Below the pieces are notes generated by a model. The model was given only the letters and a program-made list of their open reading frames with translations. It had not been told where the DNA came from and searched no databases. This document shows positions 56,901-64,000 of a stretch of DNA of 64,000 nucleotides, piece by piece. Source of the stretch: Pandoraea terrae. GTDB taxonomy: Bacteria; Pseudomonadota; Gammaproteobacteria; Burkholderiales; Burkholderiaceae. The translations under genes and the position numbers were made by a program. Every line of letters starts with the position of its first letter. Within the stretch, counting starts at the first letter, position 1. Location: positions 98,128 through 162,127 of the forward strand of contig NZ_CABPRZ010000014.1 of the NCBI RefSeq assembly GCF_902459695.1. Reading direction: 5' to 3'.

Positions 56901-58028
56901 CACATAACGGATGCCGGGCACCGTCAGCGACGTTTCCGCGACGTTCGTCGCCAGCACGATACGGCGTGCATTCGATGGCTTGAAGACGCGCTCCTGCTCG
57001 GCGCCCGACAGACGGGCGAACAGCGGCAGGATTTCCGTATGCGGCGGATGATGCTTGCGCAGCGCTTCGGCCGTATCGCGAATCTCGCGCTCGCCCGGCA
57101 GGAACACGAGCACGTCGCCCGGTCCTTCGCGGCACAGTTCGTCCACCGCGTCGACGATGCCGTCGAGCAGATCGCGATCACGGTCGCGCGCAGCCGTGCG
57201 GCTGCCTTCCGCGTTGGCCTGGCGCGCGTCGTCCTGAATCGGACGGTAGCGCACTTCGACCGGATACAGCCGGCCGCTGACCTCGATCACCGGCGCCGGG
57301 CGGTCGCCGCTGCCGAAATGGCGGGCGAACCGGTCCGCATCGATCGTCGCCGACGTGATGATGACCTTCAGGTCGGGACGCTTCGGCAGCAACTGCTTCA
57401 GGTAGCCGAGCAGGAAATCGATGTTCAGGCTGCGTTCGTGCGCCTCGTCGATGATCAGCGTGTCGTAGCCGCGCAGCAACGGGTCCGATTGGGTTTCCGC
57501 GAGCAGGATCCCGTCCGTCATCAATTTGACGGACGCACCGCTCGACAACGTGTCGTTGAACCGCACCTTGAAGCCGACGATCTCGCCGAGCGGCGAGTTC
57601 AGTTCCTCGGCAATCCGGCGTGCGGTGGCCGACGCGGCAATCCGGCGCGGTTGCGTGTGGCCAATCAGCCCTGCACCGCCGGCCCCCAGCCCGCGGCCCA
57701 GCGCCAGACAGATTTTGGGAAGTTGCGTCGTCTTGCCCGAGCCCGTTTCGCCGCAGACGATCACGACCTGATGCTTCGAGATCGCCTCGGCAATCTCATC
57801 GCGCCGGCCGGACACGGGCAGCGCCTCGGGAAACGTAATGTCGCGCACGGGGTTGGCGGCCGCTTGCCGCGCGGCGAGCCGTTCGGCGTCGCGCGCGGCG
57901 CGTTCGGCCGGCGGCATGCGGGTGTCAAGCGTTTTCCGGCGTGCCGGCGCCTGCCCATCGGGCGTCGCGGACGGACGCGCGTGGGGACGCGGGGACTTCG
58001 AATGTGGATTGCGTTCTTCAATTGCCAT
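53931..58028 (-). CDS. hrpA: ATP-dependent RNA helicase HrpA
   Basis: 1365-residue DEAH-box helicase. Walker A GETGSGKTTQL near residue 96-106, DEAH box IIDEAHERS, QRAGRCGRV motif VI, then HA2 and OB domains and the long C-terminal DUF3418 region found in full-length HrpA (E. coli about 1300 residues). HrpA unblocks stalled or collided ribosomes in E. coli. Around residues 1000-1075 there is an Ala/Gly-rich linker (AGTAGTVGAATANAGAGA type) not conserved in E. coli. ATG 58028 lies only eight bases from a -10 element; see findings. Confidence 0.96.
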   Translation of the reverse strand: MAIEERNPHSKSPRPHARPSATPDGQAPARRKTLDTRMPPAERAARDAERLAARQAAANPVRDITFPEALPVSGRRDEIAEAISKHQVVIVCGETGSGKTTQLPKICLALGRGLGAGGAGLIGHTQPRRIAASATARRIAEELNSPLGEIVGFKVRFNDTLSSGASVKLMTDGILLAETQSDPLLRGYDTLIIDEAHERSLNIDFLLGYLKQLLPKRPDLKVIITSATIDADRFARHFGSGDRPAPVIEVSGRLYPVEVRYRPIQDDARQANAEGSRTAARDRDRDLLDGIVDAVDELCREGPGDVLVFLPGEREIRDTAEALRKHHPPHTEILPLFARLSGAEQERVFKPSNARRIVLATNVAETSLTVPGIRYVVDAGTARVKRYSYRNKVEQLQIEPISQAAANQRAGRCGRVADGICVRLYDEADFQARVRFTDPEILRSSLASVILRMQALRLAKVEEFPFIEPPPPRAIADGYQLLGELGAVDEVNRLTPLGRELARLPLDPRVGRMILAARDQQALREVLIIASALAVQDPRDRPQEAQDAADNAHRKFADEKSEFLAWLKIWKWFEEAIAHKKSNRLLAQACRDNFLSQLRLREWRDVHSQLLTVVREQGWRLNEVDATYEQVHLALLSGLLGNIGCKADDDPHYLGAHGIKFHIWPGSPLVKKAGRWIVVAELVETSRLFGRCVAKIEPEWIERVGRHLVKTSLSDAHWEKKAAQVVAFERGTLYGLTIYGRRRMHFGPRDPKRAREIFIRSALVEGEWETRAPFFAHNRKLIADIEQLEHKSRRQDVLVDDELIYAFYDQHLPADVYEGVSLEHWYKEASRGHPKLLYLVRDDLMRHEAAGVTTDLFPKKTSMAGIDMALTYHFEPGSPRDGVTLAVPLYALNQVDARRCEWLVPGMLKEKAHLLLKSLPQKLRRHCVPLPEYAAGFAGRAHFGGGALLDALIADVREQVTIMLKPSDFKLEQLPVHLTMNFKIVDEHGRQLAMGRNLAQLRAELGQQAQRTFQQMAADSGAAPVAGTAGTVGAATANAGAGAAKLAANAARTDRSGNANAMAKGGAAGAGSGAATPAVEPGRYDSLTTWSFGELAEMLEIRRGGQTLFGYPALVDRGDHCDLEVFDDPDEARRQHRAGLRKLFALQLREQVKYLEKNIPGLQQMAMQYMTLGTQEELRAQIIDLALERACLALPWPTDAASFNTRKDEGKGRLNLLAQEIARLAGQILTEYAAILKKLPQSKPFAQAHADLTAQLQRLIGKRFMVDTPYAQLAHFPRYLKAMAARIDKLKADSARDARAMSEIGPLLQNWQRAAAQRRDQGDARLDEFRWLLEELRVSLFAQELRTPMPVSVKRLHKVWEALQR

Positions 58029-58036
58029 GGGCGCGC

Positions 58037-58044
58037 ATTATAAT
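58037..58044. promoter_or_regulatory. Palindromic -10 element shared by hrpA and argA
   Basis: ATTATAAT is its own reverse complement and gives TATAAT on the plus strand (58039-58044) and the minus strand (58042-58037). The 42-bp gap between the two ATG codons makes it the obvious -10 for both. The -35 regions would lie in the genes and are weak. Confidence 0.6.
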
Positions 58045-58070
58045 CTCCGGATGTTTGCCTACGTACAATC

Positions 58071-59420
58071 ATGCTGACCGAACCCGACCCCGCCATAGAA
58101 GACGAAGAAACCGCCCGCCAAGCCCAGTTCGTGGACTGGCTGCGATCGGTCGCCCCTTACATCCATGCGTTTCGCGACAAGACCTTCGTCGTAGCCTTCG
58201 GCGGCGAACTGGTCATGGCCGGCGGACTGGACTCCTTGATCCAGGACGTCGCCCTGTTGCGCGCCATGGGCATGCACATCGTGCTCGTACACGGCTCGCG
58301 GCCCCAGGTCGAGGAACAGATGCGGCTTCGGAATATCGAGTCGCATTTTTCCCAGCAGATGCGAATCACCGATGCGGCCGCGCTCGAGGCCGCGAAGGAA
58401 GCGGCCGGCGAGCTGCGTCTCGACATCGAGGCGTCCATCAGCCAGGGCTTGCCGAACACACCGATGAGCAACGCGCGCATCAGCGTCGTTTCCGGCAACT
58501 TCGTCACGGGCCGCCCGGTCGGGATTCTCGACGGCGTCGACTTCCAGCATACCGGTGTCGTGCGCAAGATCGATGCCGAATCGATCCGTTTGTCGCTCAA
58601 TAACGGCAAGATCGTTCTGCTCTCGCCGCTCGGCTTCTCGCCCACCGGCCAGTCGTTCAACCTGACGATGGAAGACGTGGCGTCGTCCGCCGCGATTGCG
58701 CTGCGCGCCGACAAGCTCATATTCATTACCGAAGCGCCCGGCATTCTCAACGAACACAACGAACTGCAGCGCGAACTGACGCTTGAAGATGCCCAGCGCA
58801 TGCAAGCGCTGGGGCAACTCGACCACGATTCGGCCTTCTACCTCAAATACGCCACGCGCGCCTGCCGTGCCGGCGTGGGCCGTGCGCACGTGGTGCCGTT
58901 CGCGCTCGACGGCAGCATGTTGCTCGAGCTGTTCTCGCACGATGGTGTGGGCACCATGATCTCGTACGAGAACCTGGAGAGCCTGCGCGAAGCGACCGTC
59001 GACGACGTCGGCGGCATCTTGCAACTGATCGAGCCGCTGGAAGCCGACGGCACGCTTGTACGCCGTGGCCGCCATCAATTGGAACGCGACATCGACCACT
59101 TCTCTGTCATCGAGCACGATGGACGCCTGTTCGGCTGCGCCGCGCTCTATCCGTATCCAAGCGAAAAAGTCGGCGAAATGGCATGCTTGACGGTTGACCC
59201 GGAAGCGCAAGGCACCGGCGACGGCGAACGGTTGCTCCGCCACATCGAGCAGCGCGCACGCGCGCGCGGCCTGGAGCGGCTGTTTGTACTCACCACCCGG
59301 ACCGAGCATTGGTTCCTCAAGCGCGGGTTCGTGAAGGCTGGCGTAGACGACTTGCCGGCCGACCGCCGTCGCTTGTACAACTGGCAACGCCGGTCGCTCG
59401 TCCTGATCAAGAAACTCTGA
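58071..59420 (+). CDS. argA: N-acetylglutamate synthase ArgA
   Basis: 449-residue first enzyme of arginine biosynthesis. The N-terminal amino-acid kinase-like domain ([28 protein letters not shown]) lacks catalysis but binds arginine for feedback; the C-terminal GNAT domain (from about 300; [21 protein letters not shown]) uses acetyl-CoA. Length and layout match the classical proteobacterial ArgA. Start ATG 58071 has no strong Shine-Dalgarno, and its leader from the shared -10 would be about 20 nt. Confidence 0.95.
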   Translation: MLTEPDPAIEDEETARQAQFVDWLRSVAPYIHAFRDKTFVVAFGGELVMAGGLDSLIQDVALLRAMGMHIVLVHGSRPQVEEQMRLRNIESHFSQQMRITDAAALEAAKEAAGELRLDIEASISQGLPNTPMSNARISVVSGNFVTGRPVGILDGVDFQHTGVVRKIDAESIRLSLNNGKIVLLSPLGFSPTGQSFNLTMEDVASSAAIALRADKLIFITEAPGILNEHNELQRELTLEDAQRMQALGQLDHDSAFYLKYATRACRAGVGRAHVVPFALDGSMLLELFSHDGVGTMISYENLESLREATVDDVGGILQLIEPLEADGTLVRRGRHQLERDIDHFSVIEHDGRLFGCAALYPYPSEKVGEMACLTVDPEAQGTGDGERLLRHIEQRARARGLERLFVLTTRTEHWFLKRGFVKAGVDDLPADRRRLYNWQRRSLVLIKKL

Positions 59421-59493
59421 GTGCGTCACCGCGACAAGGATTGCCGCGGCAAGGCGCCCTTATTACCCCACACATCATCTGAAGGAGCAAGTT

Positions 59494-59769
59494 ATGGCAC
59501 GCATGGTTCAATGCGTCAAACTCAACCACGAGGCTGAAGGTCTCGACTTCCCGCCGGTGCCCGGCGAGTTGGGCAAGCGTTTGTGGGAGAACGTGTCGAA
59601 GGAGGCATGGGCTGCCTGGTTGAAACAGCAGACGATGCTGATCAACGAGAACCGTCTGAACATGGCGGATCCGCGCGCCCGTCAATATTTGCTCAAGCAG
59701 ACGGAAAAGTACTTCTTCGGCGAAGGCGCTGACACGGCGCAAGGCTACGTGCCGCCGACGCAGGAATAA
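59494..59769 (+). CDS. yggX: Fe(II)-trafficking / oxidative damage protection protein YggX
   Basis: 91-residue cytosolic protein. [20 protein letters not shown] carries the conserved Cys7, followed by [20 protein letters not shown] and the C-terminal [11 protein letters not shown]. It is linked to iron handling and resistance to superoxide; SoxRS regulates it in enterics. AAGGAGC precedes ATG 59494. It is 73 bp after argA and probably co-transcribed. Confidence 0.95.
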   Translation: MARMVQCVKLNHEAEGLDFPPVPGELGKRLWENVSKEAWAAWLKQQTMLINENRLNMADPRARQYLLKQTEKYFFGEGADTAQGYVPPTQE

Positions 59770-59862
59770 GGGCAAAGTCTCCGCAACAAGCCCGCCCGAC
59801 ACCGCGTCAATCACTGCCAACGCGGTAAAAATCGTGGGCGATTCCGGGCGCATGACGCCGGT

Positions 59863-59899
59863 AACGGGGCTGATTTTGCGAAGCAAAATTAGCCCCGTT
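59863..59899. repeat. Long near-perfect hairpin downstream of yggX
   Basis: AACGGGGCT (59863-59871) pairs with AGCCCCGTT (59891-59899) and ATTTTGC (59873-59879) with GCAAAAT (59883-59889), with one G/T mismatch between and a three-base loop. No T run follows on either strand. Confidence 0.6.
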
Positions 59900-59971
59900 G
59901 GCGGCCTCCGGGCATCAAATCATTGCGACACCGCCCAAGCCCCGCCGGTTTGCGGTAACCCGCATCCCCCA

Positions 59972-61024
59972 TCAAACATCCAGCGGCGACACCCCGCCCG
60001 CAGTGCCACAGCTGTGACAGAAATGCGCGAAAGCGTTCTTGCGCGTCTTGCAGACCCCGCAATGATTGAACAGGCAAATCCCGCAATGCATACAGAAATT
60101 GCGTTCCGTGTCGTCCAGCTTGACCGGCCGCTCGCAGCCTGGACACACTGATTTCGCCAAACGCGCCTGCGCGAGGTCATAGCTGAGCCCTTTGCGCCGC
60201 TCGGCATCGGGCAATTGCTCGGCGGCCTTTTGCGCCGCGAGATAGCGTTGCAGCGCAACGATCGCATACCGCCCGATCAGTACCGTCAGCACGATCCCCA
60301 CGATATATCGCACGTAGCCGCCGTAATCCGGCAGATACGGCACGAGTTCGACGAAAAACGCGAAAAGCGCGAAGAAAATGAAGCCCCAGACGAACGGCCA
60401 ATACAGGCTCTTGCGTTGCTTCACGAACAGCCAGCCCGCCACAATCAACAGCGGCAGCGTGATCGCCAGACGCACCCCGAACACCTGGAGTTGACGCGTG
60501 CGCTGCACCCCGTCGAGTTGCTCGCGCGCCGCCGCGTCGAGCGCAAAGCGGGCCGCTCGGGCCGCCTGCAGCGCGCGCTGCCCGTTCAGACGCTGCGTTT
60601 CGAGCGCGTCGACGGCCTCCTGCGATGTGCGCTCCGCCGATTTGAGCGCATCGAGCTCACGCGTGCGGGACAGCAGCTCGGCATCCTGACTCGCGAGCGC
60701 GGTCGCTGTGCGCGTCGCGACCCAATTGTCGAACGTTTCACGACCGCCCTGATACGCCGTGCGGCGCGCCTTCAACTGCAGCCGCGCCGTCTCGAGGGAC
60801 GCCTCCGTGTCTTCGAGCCTTTTTTGCGCCGTCTTGATCGCCGCATCGGCGGCGTCGGCCCGCGATTTGTCGATGAACGATTCGAGTGTCGGCGCAGGCG
60901 CGACGCCCGGCAGACGGTCCACCACCAGACCGCCCAGGCCGATAAGAAACAGCGCGAACAGGATCGCGATCAGCCAGAGACCGCGTCGGAACCACGTTTC
61001 GGGAAGTCGGCGTGCTTGGGCCAT
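59972..61024 (-). CDS. Membrane protein with coiled coil and C-terminal zinc ribbon
   Basis: 350 residues, not recognised. One N-terminal transmembrane helix (about 17-35), a periplasmic coiled coil (about 45-165, Ala/Glu/Arg/Leu-rich heptads), three further hydrophobic helices (about 182-255), then a cytoplasmic tail with a double zinc ribbon: CPGC, CMHCGIC, HCGVC and CHSCG near residues 295-340, nine cysteines in the final 60 residues. The layout suggests a membrane-tethered sensor or scaffold. It is 35 bp after rpiA on the same strand, so co-transcription is likely. Function unknown. Confidence 0.75.
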   Translation of the reverse strand: MAQARRLPETWFRRGLWLIAILFALFLIGLGGLVVDRLPGVAPAPTLESFIDKSRADAADAAIKTAQKRLEDTEASLETARLQLKARRTAYQGGRETFDNWVATRTATALASQDAELLSRTRELDALKSAERTSQEAVDALETQRLNGQRALQAARAARFALDAAAREQLDGVQRTRQLQVFGVRLAITLPLLIVAGWLFVKQRKSLYWPFVWGFIFFALFAFFVELVPYLPDYGGYVRYIVGIVLTVLIGRYAIVALQRYLAAQKAAEQLPDAERRKGLSYDLAQARLAKSVCPGCERPVKLDDTERNFCMHCGICLFNHCGVCKTRKNAFAHFCHSCGTAGGVSPLDV

Positions 61025-61059
61025 CAGGTCACCTCATCGTCCGCGTTGCGCCGAAGCGA

Positions 61060-61752
61060 TCAGTTGCGATAGTCGGTCATCTCGACGCCGGCCGTCGTGC
61101 CCATCAGGCACAGATCGGCGCCGCGTTGCGCAAACAGGCCGACCGTCACCACCCCCGGAATCTGGTTGACGGACGTCTCGAACGCCACCGGATCGAGGAT
61201 CTGCAGCCCGCGCACATCCAGGATCGTGCAGCCATTGTCGGTCACGTACGGGCTGCCGTCTGCGCGAACGCGCGCCTGCGGCGTGCCGCCCATGGCCGTC
61301 AATGCGCGCGCCACGCTCGCCTGCGCCATCGGGATCACCTCGACGGGCAGCGGGAACAGGCCCAGCACCGGCACCCGCTTGGACGCATCGACGACGCACA
61401 CGAACGTCATGGCGACCGACGCCACGATTTTCTCGCGCGTGAGCGCCCCACCACCGCCCTTGACCATGTGGCCGAGCGCGTTGATTTCGTCTGCGCCGTC
61501 CACGTATACCGGCAGACTGTCGATCTGGTTGAGGTCGAACACCTCGATGCCGTGGCCGCGCAGGCGCTCCGTGCTCGCCTCCGAACTGGAGACTGCACCG
61601 CGGTAGCGCGCACGGTCGGCGGCGATCGCATCGATGAAACAGTTTGCCGTGGAGCCCGTGCCCACGCCGATCACGCTGCCTTCGGGCACGTGTTGTTTCA
61701 CATAGTCGGCGGCAGCCTGGCCGACCAAGCGCTTGAGTTCGTCCTGGGTCAT
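61060..61752 (-). CDS. rpiA: Ribose-5-phosphate isomerase A
   Basis: 230-residue enzyme interconverting ribose 5-phosphate and ribulose 5-phosphate. [40 protein letters not shown] and the catalytic Glu in LTREKIVA are in place. ATG 61752 is the natural start; the longer frame to 61929 runs into the transaldolase promoter region. It is divergent from talB, so the non-oxidative pentose phosphate branch genes share one intergenic region. Confidence 0.96.
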   Translation of the reverse strand: MTQDELKRLVGQAAADYVKQHVPEGSVIGVGTGSTANCFIDAIAADRARYRGAVSSSEASTERLRGHGIEVFDLNQIDSLPVYVDGADEINALGHMVKGGGGALTREKIVASVAMTFVCVVDASKRVPVLGLFPLPVEVIPMAQASVARALTAMGGTPQARVRADGSPYVTDNGCTILDVRGLQILDPVAFETSVNQIPGVVTVGLFAQRGADLCLMGTTAGVEMTDYRN

Positions 61753-61772
61753 GGGGATTTCCGGCAAAGTTT

Positions 61773-61792
61773 GGTAAAGTCGGAAGTTTACC
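61773..61792. promoter_or_regulatory. Small dyad upstream of rpiA
   Basis: GGTAAA (61773-61778) and TTTACC (61787-61792) form a 6-bp inverted repeat with an eight-base spacer in the 175-bp gap between rpiA and talB. A regulator site is possible but weakly supported. Confidence 0.3.
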
Positions 61793-61927
61793 GGAGTCGC
61801 CGGGGCTGCGCCGCTTTTCGTCGCCGCTTTCGATGCATCCCGTGGTGCGGGCGCTCCGTCGCATCGCTCGATTTTTATCCGGCCAACGTCCTCCGGACAC
61901 CGGCCATCGCAACCCAGGCATGTCGTC

Positions 61928-62878
61928 ATGAACCAACTCGATCAGCTCAAGCAGAGCACTATCGTGGTCGCCGACACCGGCGATTTCCAGGCCATCCGTG
62001 CGTACGCGCCGCAAGACGCCACCACCAATCCGTCGCTGATCCTCAAGGCCGTGCAGAAGGACGCGTACAAGCCGATACTGGCGCGTACCGTTCAAGCCAA
62101 CCGCGGCGCCTCGGCGGACGACATCATTGACCGCCTGCTTATCGCCTTCGGCCGCGAAATCCTCGATATCGTACCGGGCCGCGTGTCCACCGAAGTCGAT
62201 GCGCGCCTGTCATTCGATACCGAGGGCAGCGTGGCACGCGCGCGCAAGCTCATCGCCATGTACGAAGCCGAAGGCGTGAAGCGCGAACGCGTGCTGATCA
62301 AGATTGCCTCCACGTGGGAAGGCATTCGCGCGGCCGAGATCCTTCAGCGCGACGGCATTCGCTGCAACATGACCCTGTTGTTCTCGCTCGTGCAGGCCGC
62401 TGCATGCGCCGAAGCACGCGCGCAGCTGATTTCGCCCTTCGTCGGCCGGATCTACGACTGGTTCAAGAAGTCCGCCGGCGCGAACTGGGACGAAGCCGCC
62501 AATGCCGGCGCCAATGATCCGGGCGTTCGCTCCGTCGCGGCCATCTACCGCTACTACAAGCATTTCGGCCACGACACCGAAGTGATGGGCGCAAGCTTCC
62601 GATCGACCGGCCAGATCCTGGCGCTCGCGGGCTGCGATCTGCTGACCATCAGCCCGGACCTGCTCGAACAACTCCAGCAGGCCGAAGGCAACGCGCCGCG
62701 TCAGCTCGATCCGGAAGCTGCGCGCCACGCCACGATCGAGCGCGTGGCGACCGATGAGCCGTCGTTCCGCTATCAGTTGAACGACGACGCAATGGCCACG
62801 GAAAAGCTCGCCGAAGGAATCCGCCTGTTTGCGGCCGACGCGGCCAAGCTCGAAGGATTGATCGCGGCGCTGCGCTGA
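61928..62878 (+). CDS. tal: Transaldolase
   Basis: 316-residue TIM-barrel enzyme of the pentose phosphate pathway. [13 protein letters not shown], the Schiff-base lysine segment [15 protein letters not shown] (Lys about residue 125), and [12 protein letters not shown] are hallmarks of TalB. It converts sedoheptulose 7-phosphate and glyceraldehyde 3-phosphate to erythrose 4-phosphate and fructose 6-phosphate. Divergent from rpiA. Confidence 0.96.
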   Translation: MNQLDQLKQSTIVVADTGDFQAIRAYAPQDATTNPSLILKAVQKDAYKPILARTVQANRGASADDIIDRLLIAFGREILDIVPGRVSTEVDARLSFDTEGSVARARKLIAMYEAEGVKRERVLIKIASTWEGIRAAEILQRDGIRCNMTLLFSLVQAAACAEARAQLISPFVGRIYDWFKKSAGANWDEAANAGANDPGVRSVAAIYRYYKHFGHDTEVMGASFRSTGQILALAGCDLLTISPDLLEQLQQAEGNAPRQLDPEAARHATIERVATDEPSFRYQLNDDAMATEKLAEGIRLFAADAAKLEGLIAALR

Positions 62879-62951
62879 GCGCCGGGCGGCGCCAGACTGT
62901 CCCCGTGGACGAACCCGGCCGGCGTGCCGCGCCGGGGCGTCCCTCGCTGGC

Positions 62952-63698
62952 CTAGCTCGCCGTGACCGTGCGCTGACGCACCGCTTCGTAAAGGCATACG
63001 GCGCTGGCCACGGACACATTCAGGCTTTCCACACCGCCCGCCATCGGGATGCTGGTCAACTCATCGCAATTCTCGCGCACAAGACGGCGCATGCCTTCGC
63101 CCTCCGCCCCCATTACGATCGCGAGCGGCCCCGTCAGCTTGGTGTGATAGAGGTCGTGCGGCGCGTCGTCGGACGTTCCCACCACCCAGATCCCGCGTTC
63201 CTGCAATTCGCGCAGGGTGCGCGCGAGGTTCGTCACGGTGATGTAGGGCACGGTTTCCGCCGCGCCGCTCGCCACCTTGGCGGCCGTCGCGTTCAGGCCG
63301 ACCGCGCGGTCCTTCGGCGCGATCACGGCATGCGCGCCGGCACCGTCAGCCACGCGCAGACACGCCCCGAGGTTGTGCGGATCCGTCACGCTATCGAGAA
63401 TCAACAGCAGCGGCGGCCCCGAAATACCGTCAAGCAATTCGTCGAGATTGAGCGCCAGCGACACTTCGCGCGCGCGCGCAACGACGCCTTGATGGCGAGC
63501 GCCGCCCGCGAGGCCGGACAGGCGCTGCGCATCGGCCTGGATCAGGCGGACCTTCGATGCTTCCGCGTGCTTCAGGAAATCCGTCATGCGCCGGTCGCGG
63601 CGCGTCGGGTCGAAAAAAATTTCTTCAATGCTGCCTGCGTCATGACGCAGGCGCGCCGTCACGGCATGGAAGCCGAACAGCAGTTTCAATTGACTCAT
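62952..63698 (-). CDS. rlmB: 23S rRNA (guanosine-2'-O)-methyltransferase RlmB
   Basis: 248-residue SPOUT-class enzyme for Gm2251. An N-terminal RNA-binding domain ([13 protein letters not shown]) precedes the SPOUT domain with its three motifs: [38 protein letters not shown] and [16 protein letters not shown], the trefoil-knot AdoMet site. Directly downstream (147 bp) of the probable rnr gene, the usual order. Confidence 0.95.
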   Translation of the reverse strand: MSQLKLLFGFHAVTARLRHDAGSIEEIFFDPTRRDRRMTDFLKHAEASKVRLIQADAQRLSGLAGGARHQGVVARAREVSLALNLDELLDGISGPPLLLILDSVTDPHNLGACLRVADGAGAHAVIAPKDRAVGLNATAAKVASGAAETVPYITVTNLARTLRELQERGIWVVGTSDDAPHDLYHTKLTGPLAIVMGAEGEGMRRLVRENCDELTSIPMAGGVESLNVSVASAVCLYEAVRQRTVTAS

Positions 63699-63784
63699 CG
63701 TGACATCCTGTTAATTCATCCTGCGGCATCGAGCCTCTGCAAGCAAACGGCGGCGGTCCGCCATGCGTCACCGCCGCCGCTCGC

Positions 63785-63802
63785 CCGGTCCGATCGGACC
63801 GG
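63785..63802. repeat. 18-bp perfect palindrome between probable rnr and rlmB
   Basis: CCGGTCCGATCGGACCGG is self-complementary, with no T run. It may form a short hairpin in the rnr-rlmB mRNA. Confidence 0.5.
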
Positions 63803-63846
63803 AAGGTTGTGCGCGCCGCCCACGCGATGCCGGCGGCGCGAACCGC

Positions 63847-64000
63847 TCAATGCCGTTTTTTCGTACGTTTCGCCCCCGCCGGCGACGGCTTGCTGCCACC
63901 ACCGCCGCCACGCTTGGCCGGGGCCGCCGCGCGCTCGGCGCGGGCCGCCTTGACCTGCGGCGACTTCGGCTTGGCCGGCCGCTTGCCGATCGGCGCCGGC
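63847..64000 (-). CDS. rnr: C-terminal tail of probable RNase R, cut by window edge
   Basis: 51 codons up to TGA at 63847-63849 are visible. The residues are almost all Lys, Arg, Ala, Pro and Gly, ending in AKRTKKRH, the sort of basic disordered tail that ends RNase R in Burkholderiaceae, and rlmB follows as in many proteobacteria. No catalytic domain is within the window, so the identification rests on tail composition and gene order. Confidence 0.6.
   Translation of the reverse strand, partial: PAPIGKRPAKPKSPQVKAARAERAAAPAKRGGGGGSKPSPAGAKRTKKRH

Overview
The window is a gene-dense, high-GC stretch of a betaproteobacterial chromosome. The gene content (arn cluster, rpsF-priB-rpsR-rplI, rimP-nusA-infB-rbfA-truB, cys uptake operon followed by cysB, rnr-rlmB) and the protein sequences suggest Burkholderiaceae, perhaps Pandoraea or a close relative; the genus is an inference from memory of the families, not from a search. 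I found 57 protein-coding genes (two cut by the window edges) and no rRNA, tRNA, CRISPR array or insertion sequence.

Layout. 1-4347: lipid A L-Ara4N genes (arnB end, arnC, arnA split into two separate genes, arnD). 4417-8763: Bcp peroxiredoxin, PIN-PhoH ATPase, a duplicated beta-barrel protein, an NlpC/P60 lipoprotein. 8837-12008 (minus): Pit phosphate transporter with its DUF47 partner, and dnaB. 12234-13721 (minus): rpsF-priB-rpsR-rplI behind a clear sigma70 promoter. 13831-18596: glyoxylate assimilation (divergent LysR regulator, gcl, hyi, glxR). 18687-24750 (minus): L-asparaginase, then the sulfate operon sbp-cysT-cysW-cysA-cysB. 25039-29358: lexA with two SOS boxes, a small secreted-type protein, a 3-hydroxyisobutyryl-CoA hydrolase-like gene, typA. 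29536-34644: a MarR-controlled tripartite efflux operon (NodT-type outer membrane factor, EmrA, EmrB).

34762-36619 is the least ordinary part. Two long inverted arms (383 and 420 bp, about 94% identical over a gap-free 293-bp core) carry 38-bp tandem repeats and a perfect 16-bp hairpin each. They enclose about 1 kb holding a putative promoter, a strongly foldable untranslated region and one unrecognised 93-codon gene with a strong ribosome binding site and a terminator. This has the architecture of a potentially invertible or mobile cassette, inserted between the efflux operon and a thioesterase gene.

36729-39085: acyl-CoA thioesterase and a secreted two-repeat protein resembling those labelled halovibrin HvnA. 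39190-45660 (minus): rimP-nusA-infB-rbfA-truB. 45939-49021 (minus): rluB with a very long glycine/asparagine/arginine tail, and scpB with a long acidic tail. 49496-53737: an NTF2-like protein and a four-gene minus-strand run (YncE-like propeller, fatty acid hydroxylase, EI24 membrane protein, MoCF-domain protein). 53931-59769: hrpA and argA divergent from a 42-bp gap with a palindromic -10 element, then yggX. 59972-64000: a zinc-ribbon membrane protein, rpiA and talB (pentose phosphate pathway, divergent), rlmB, and the basic tail of what is probably RNase R.
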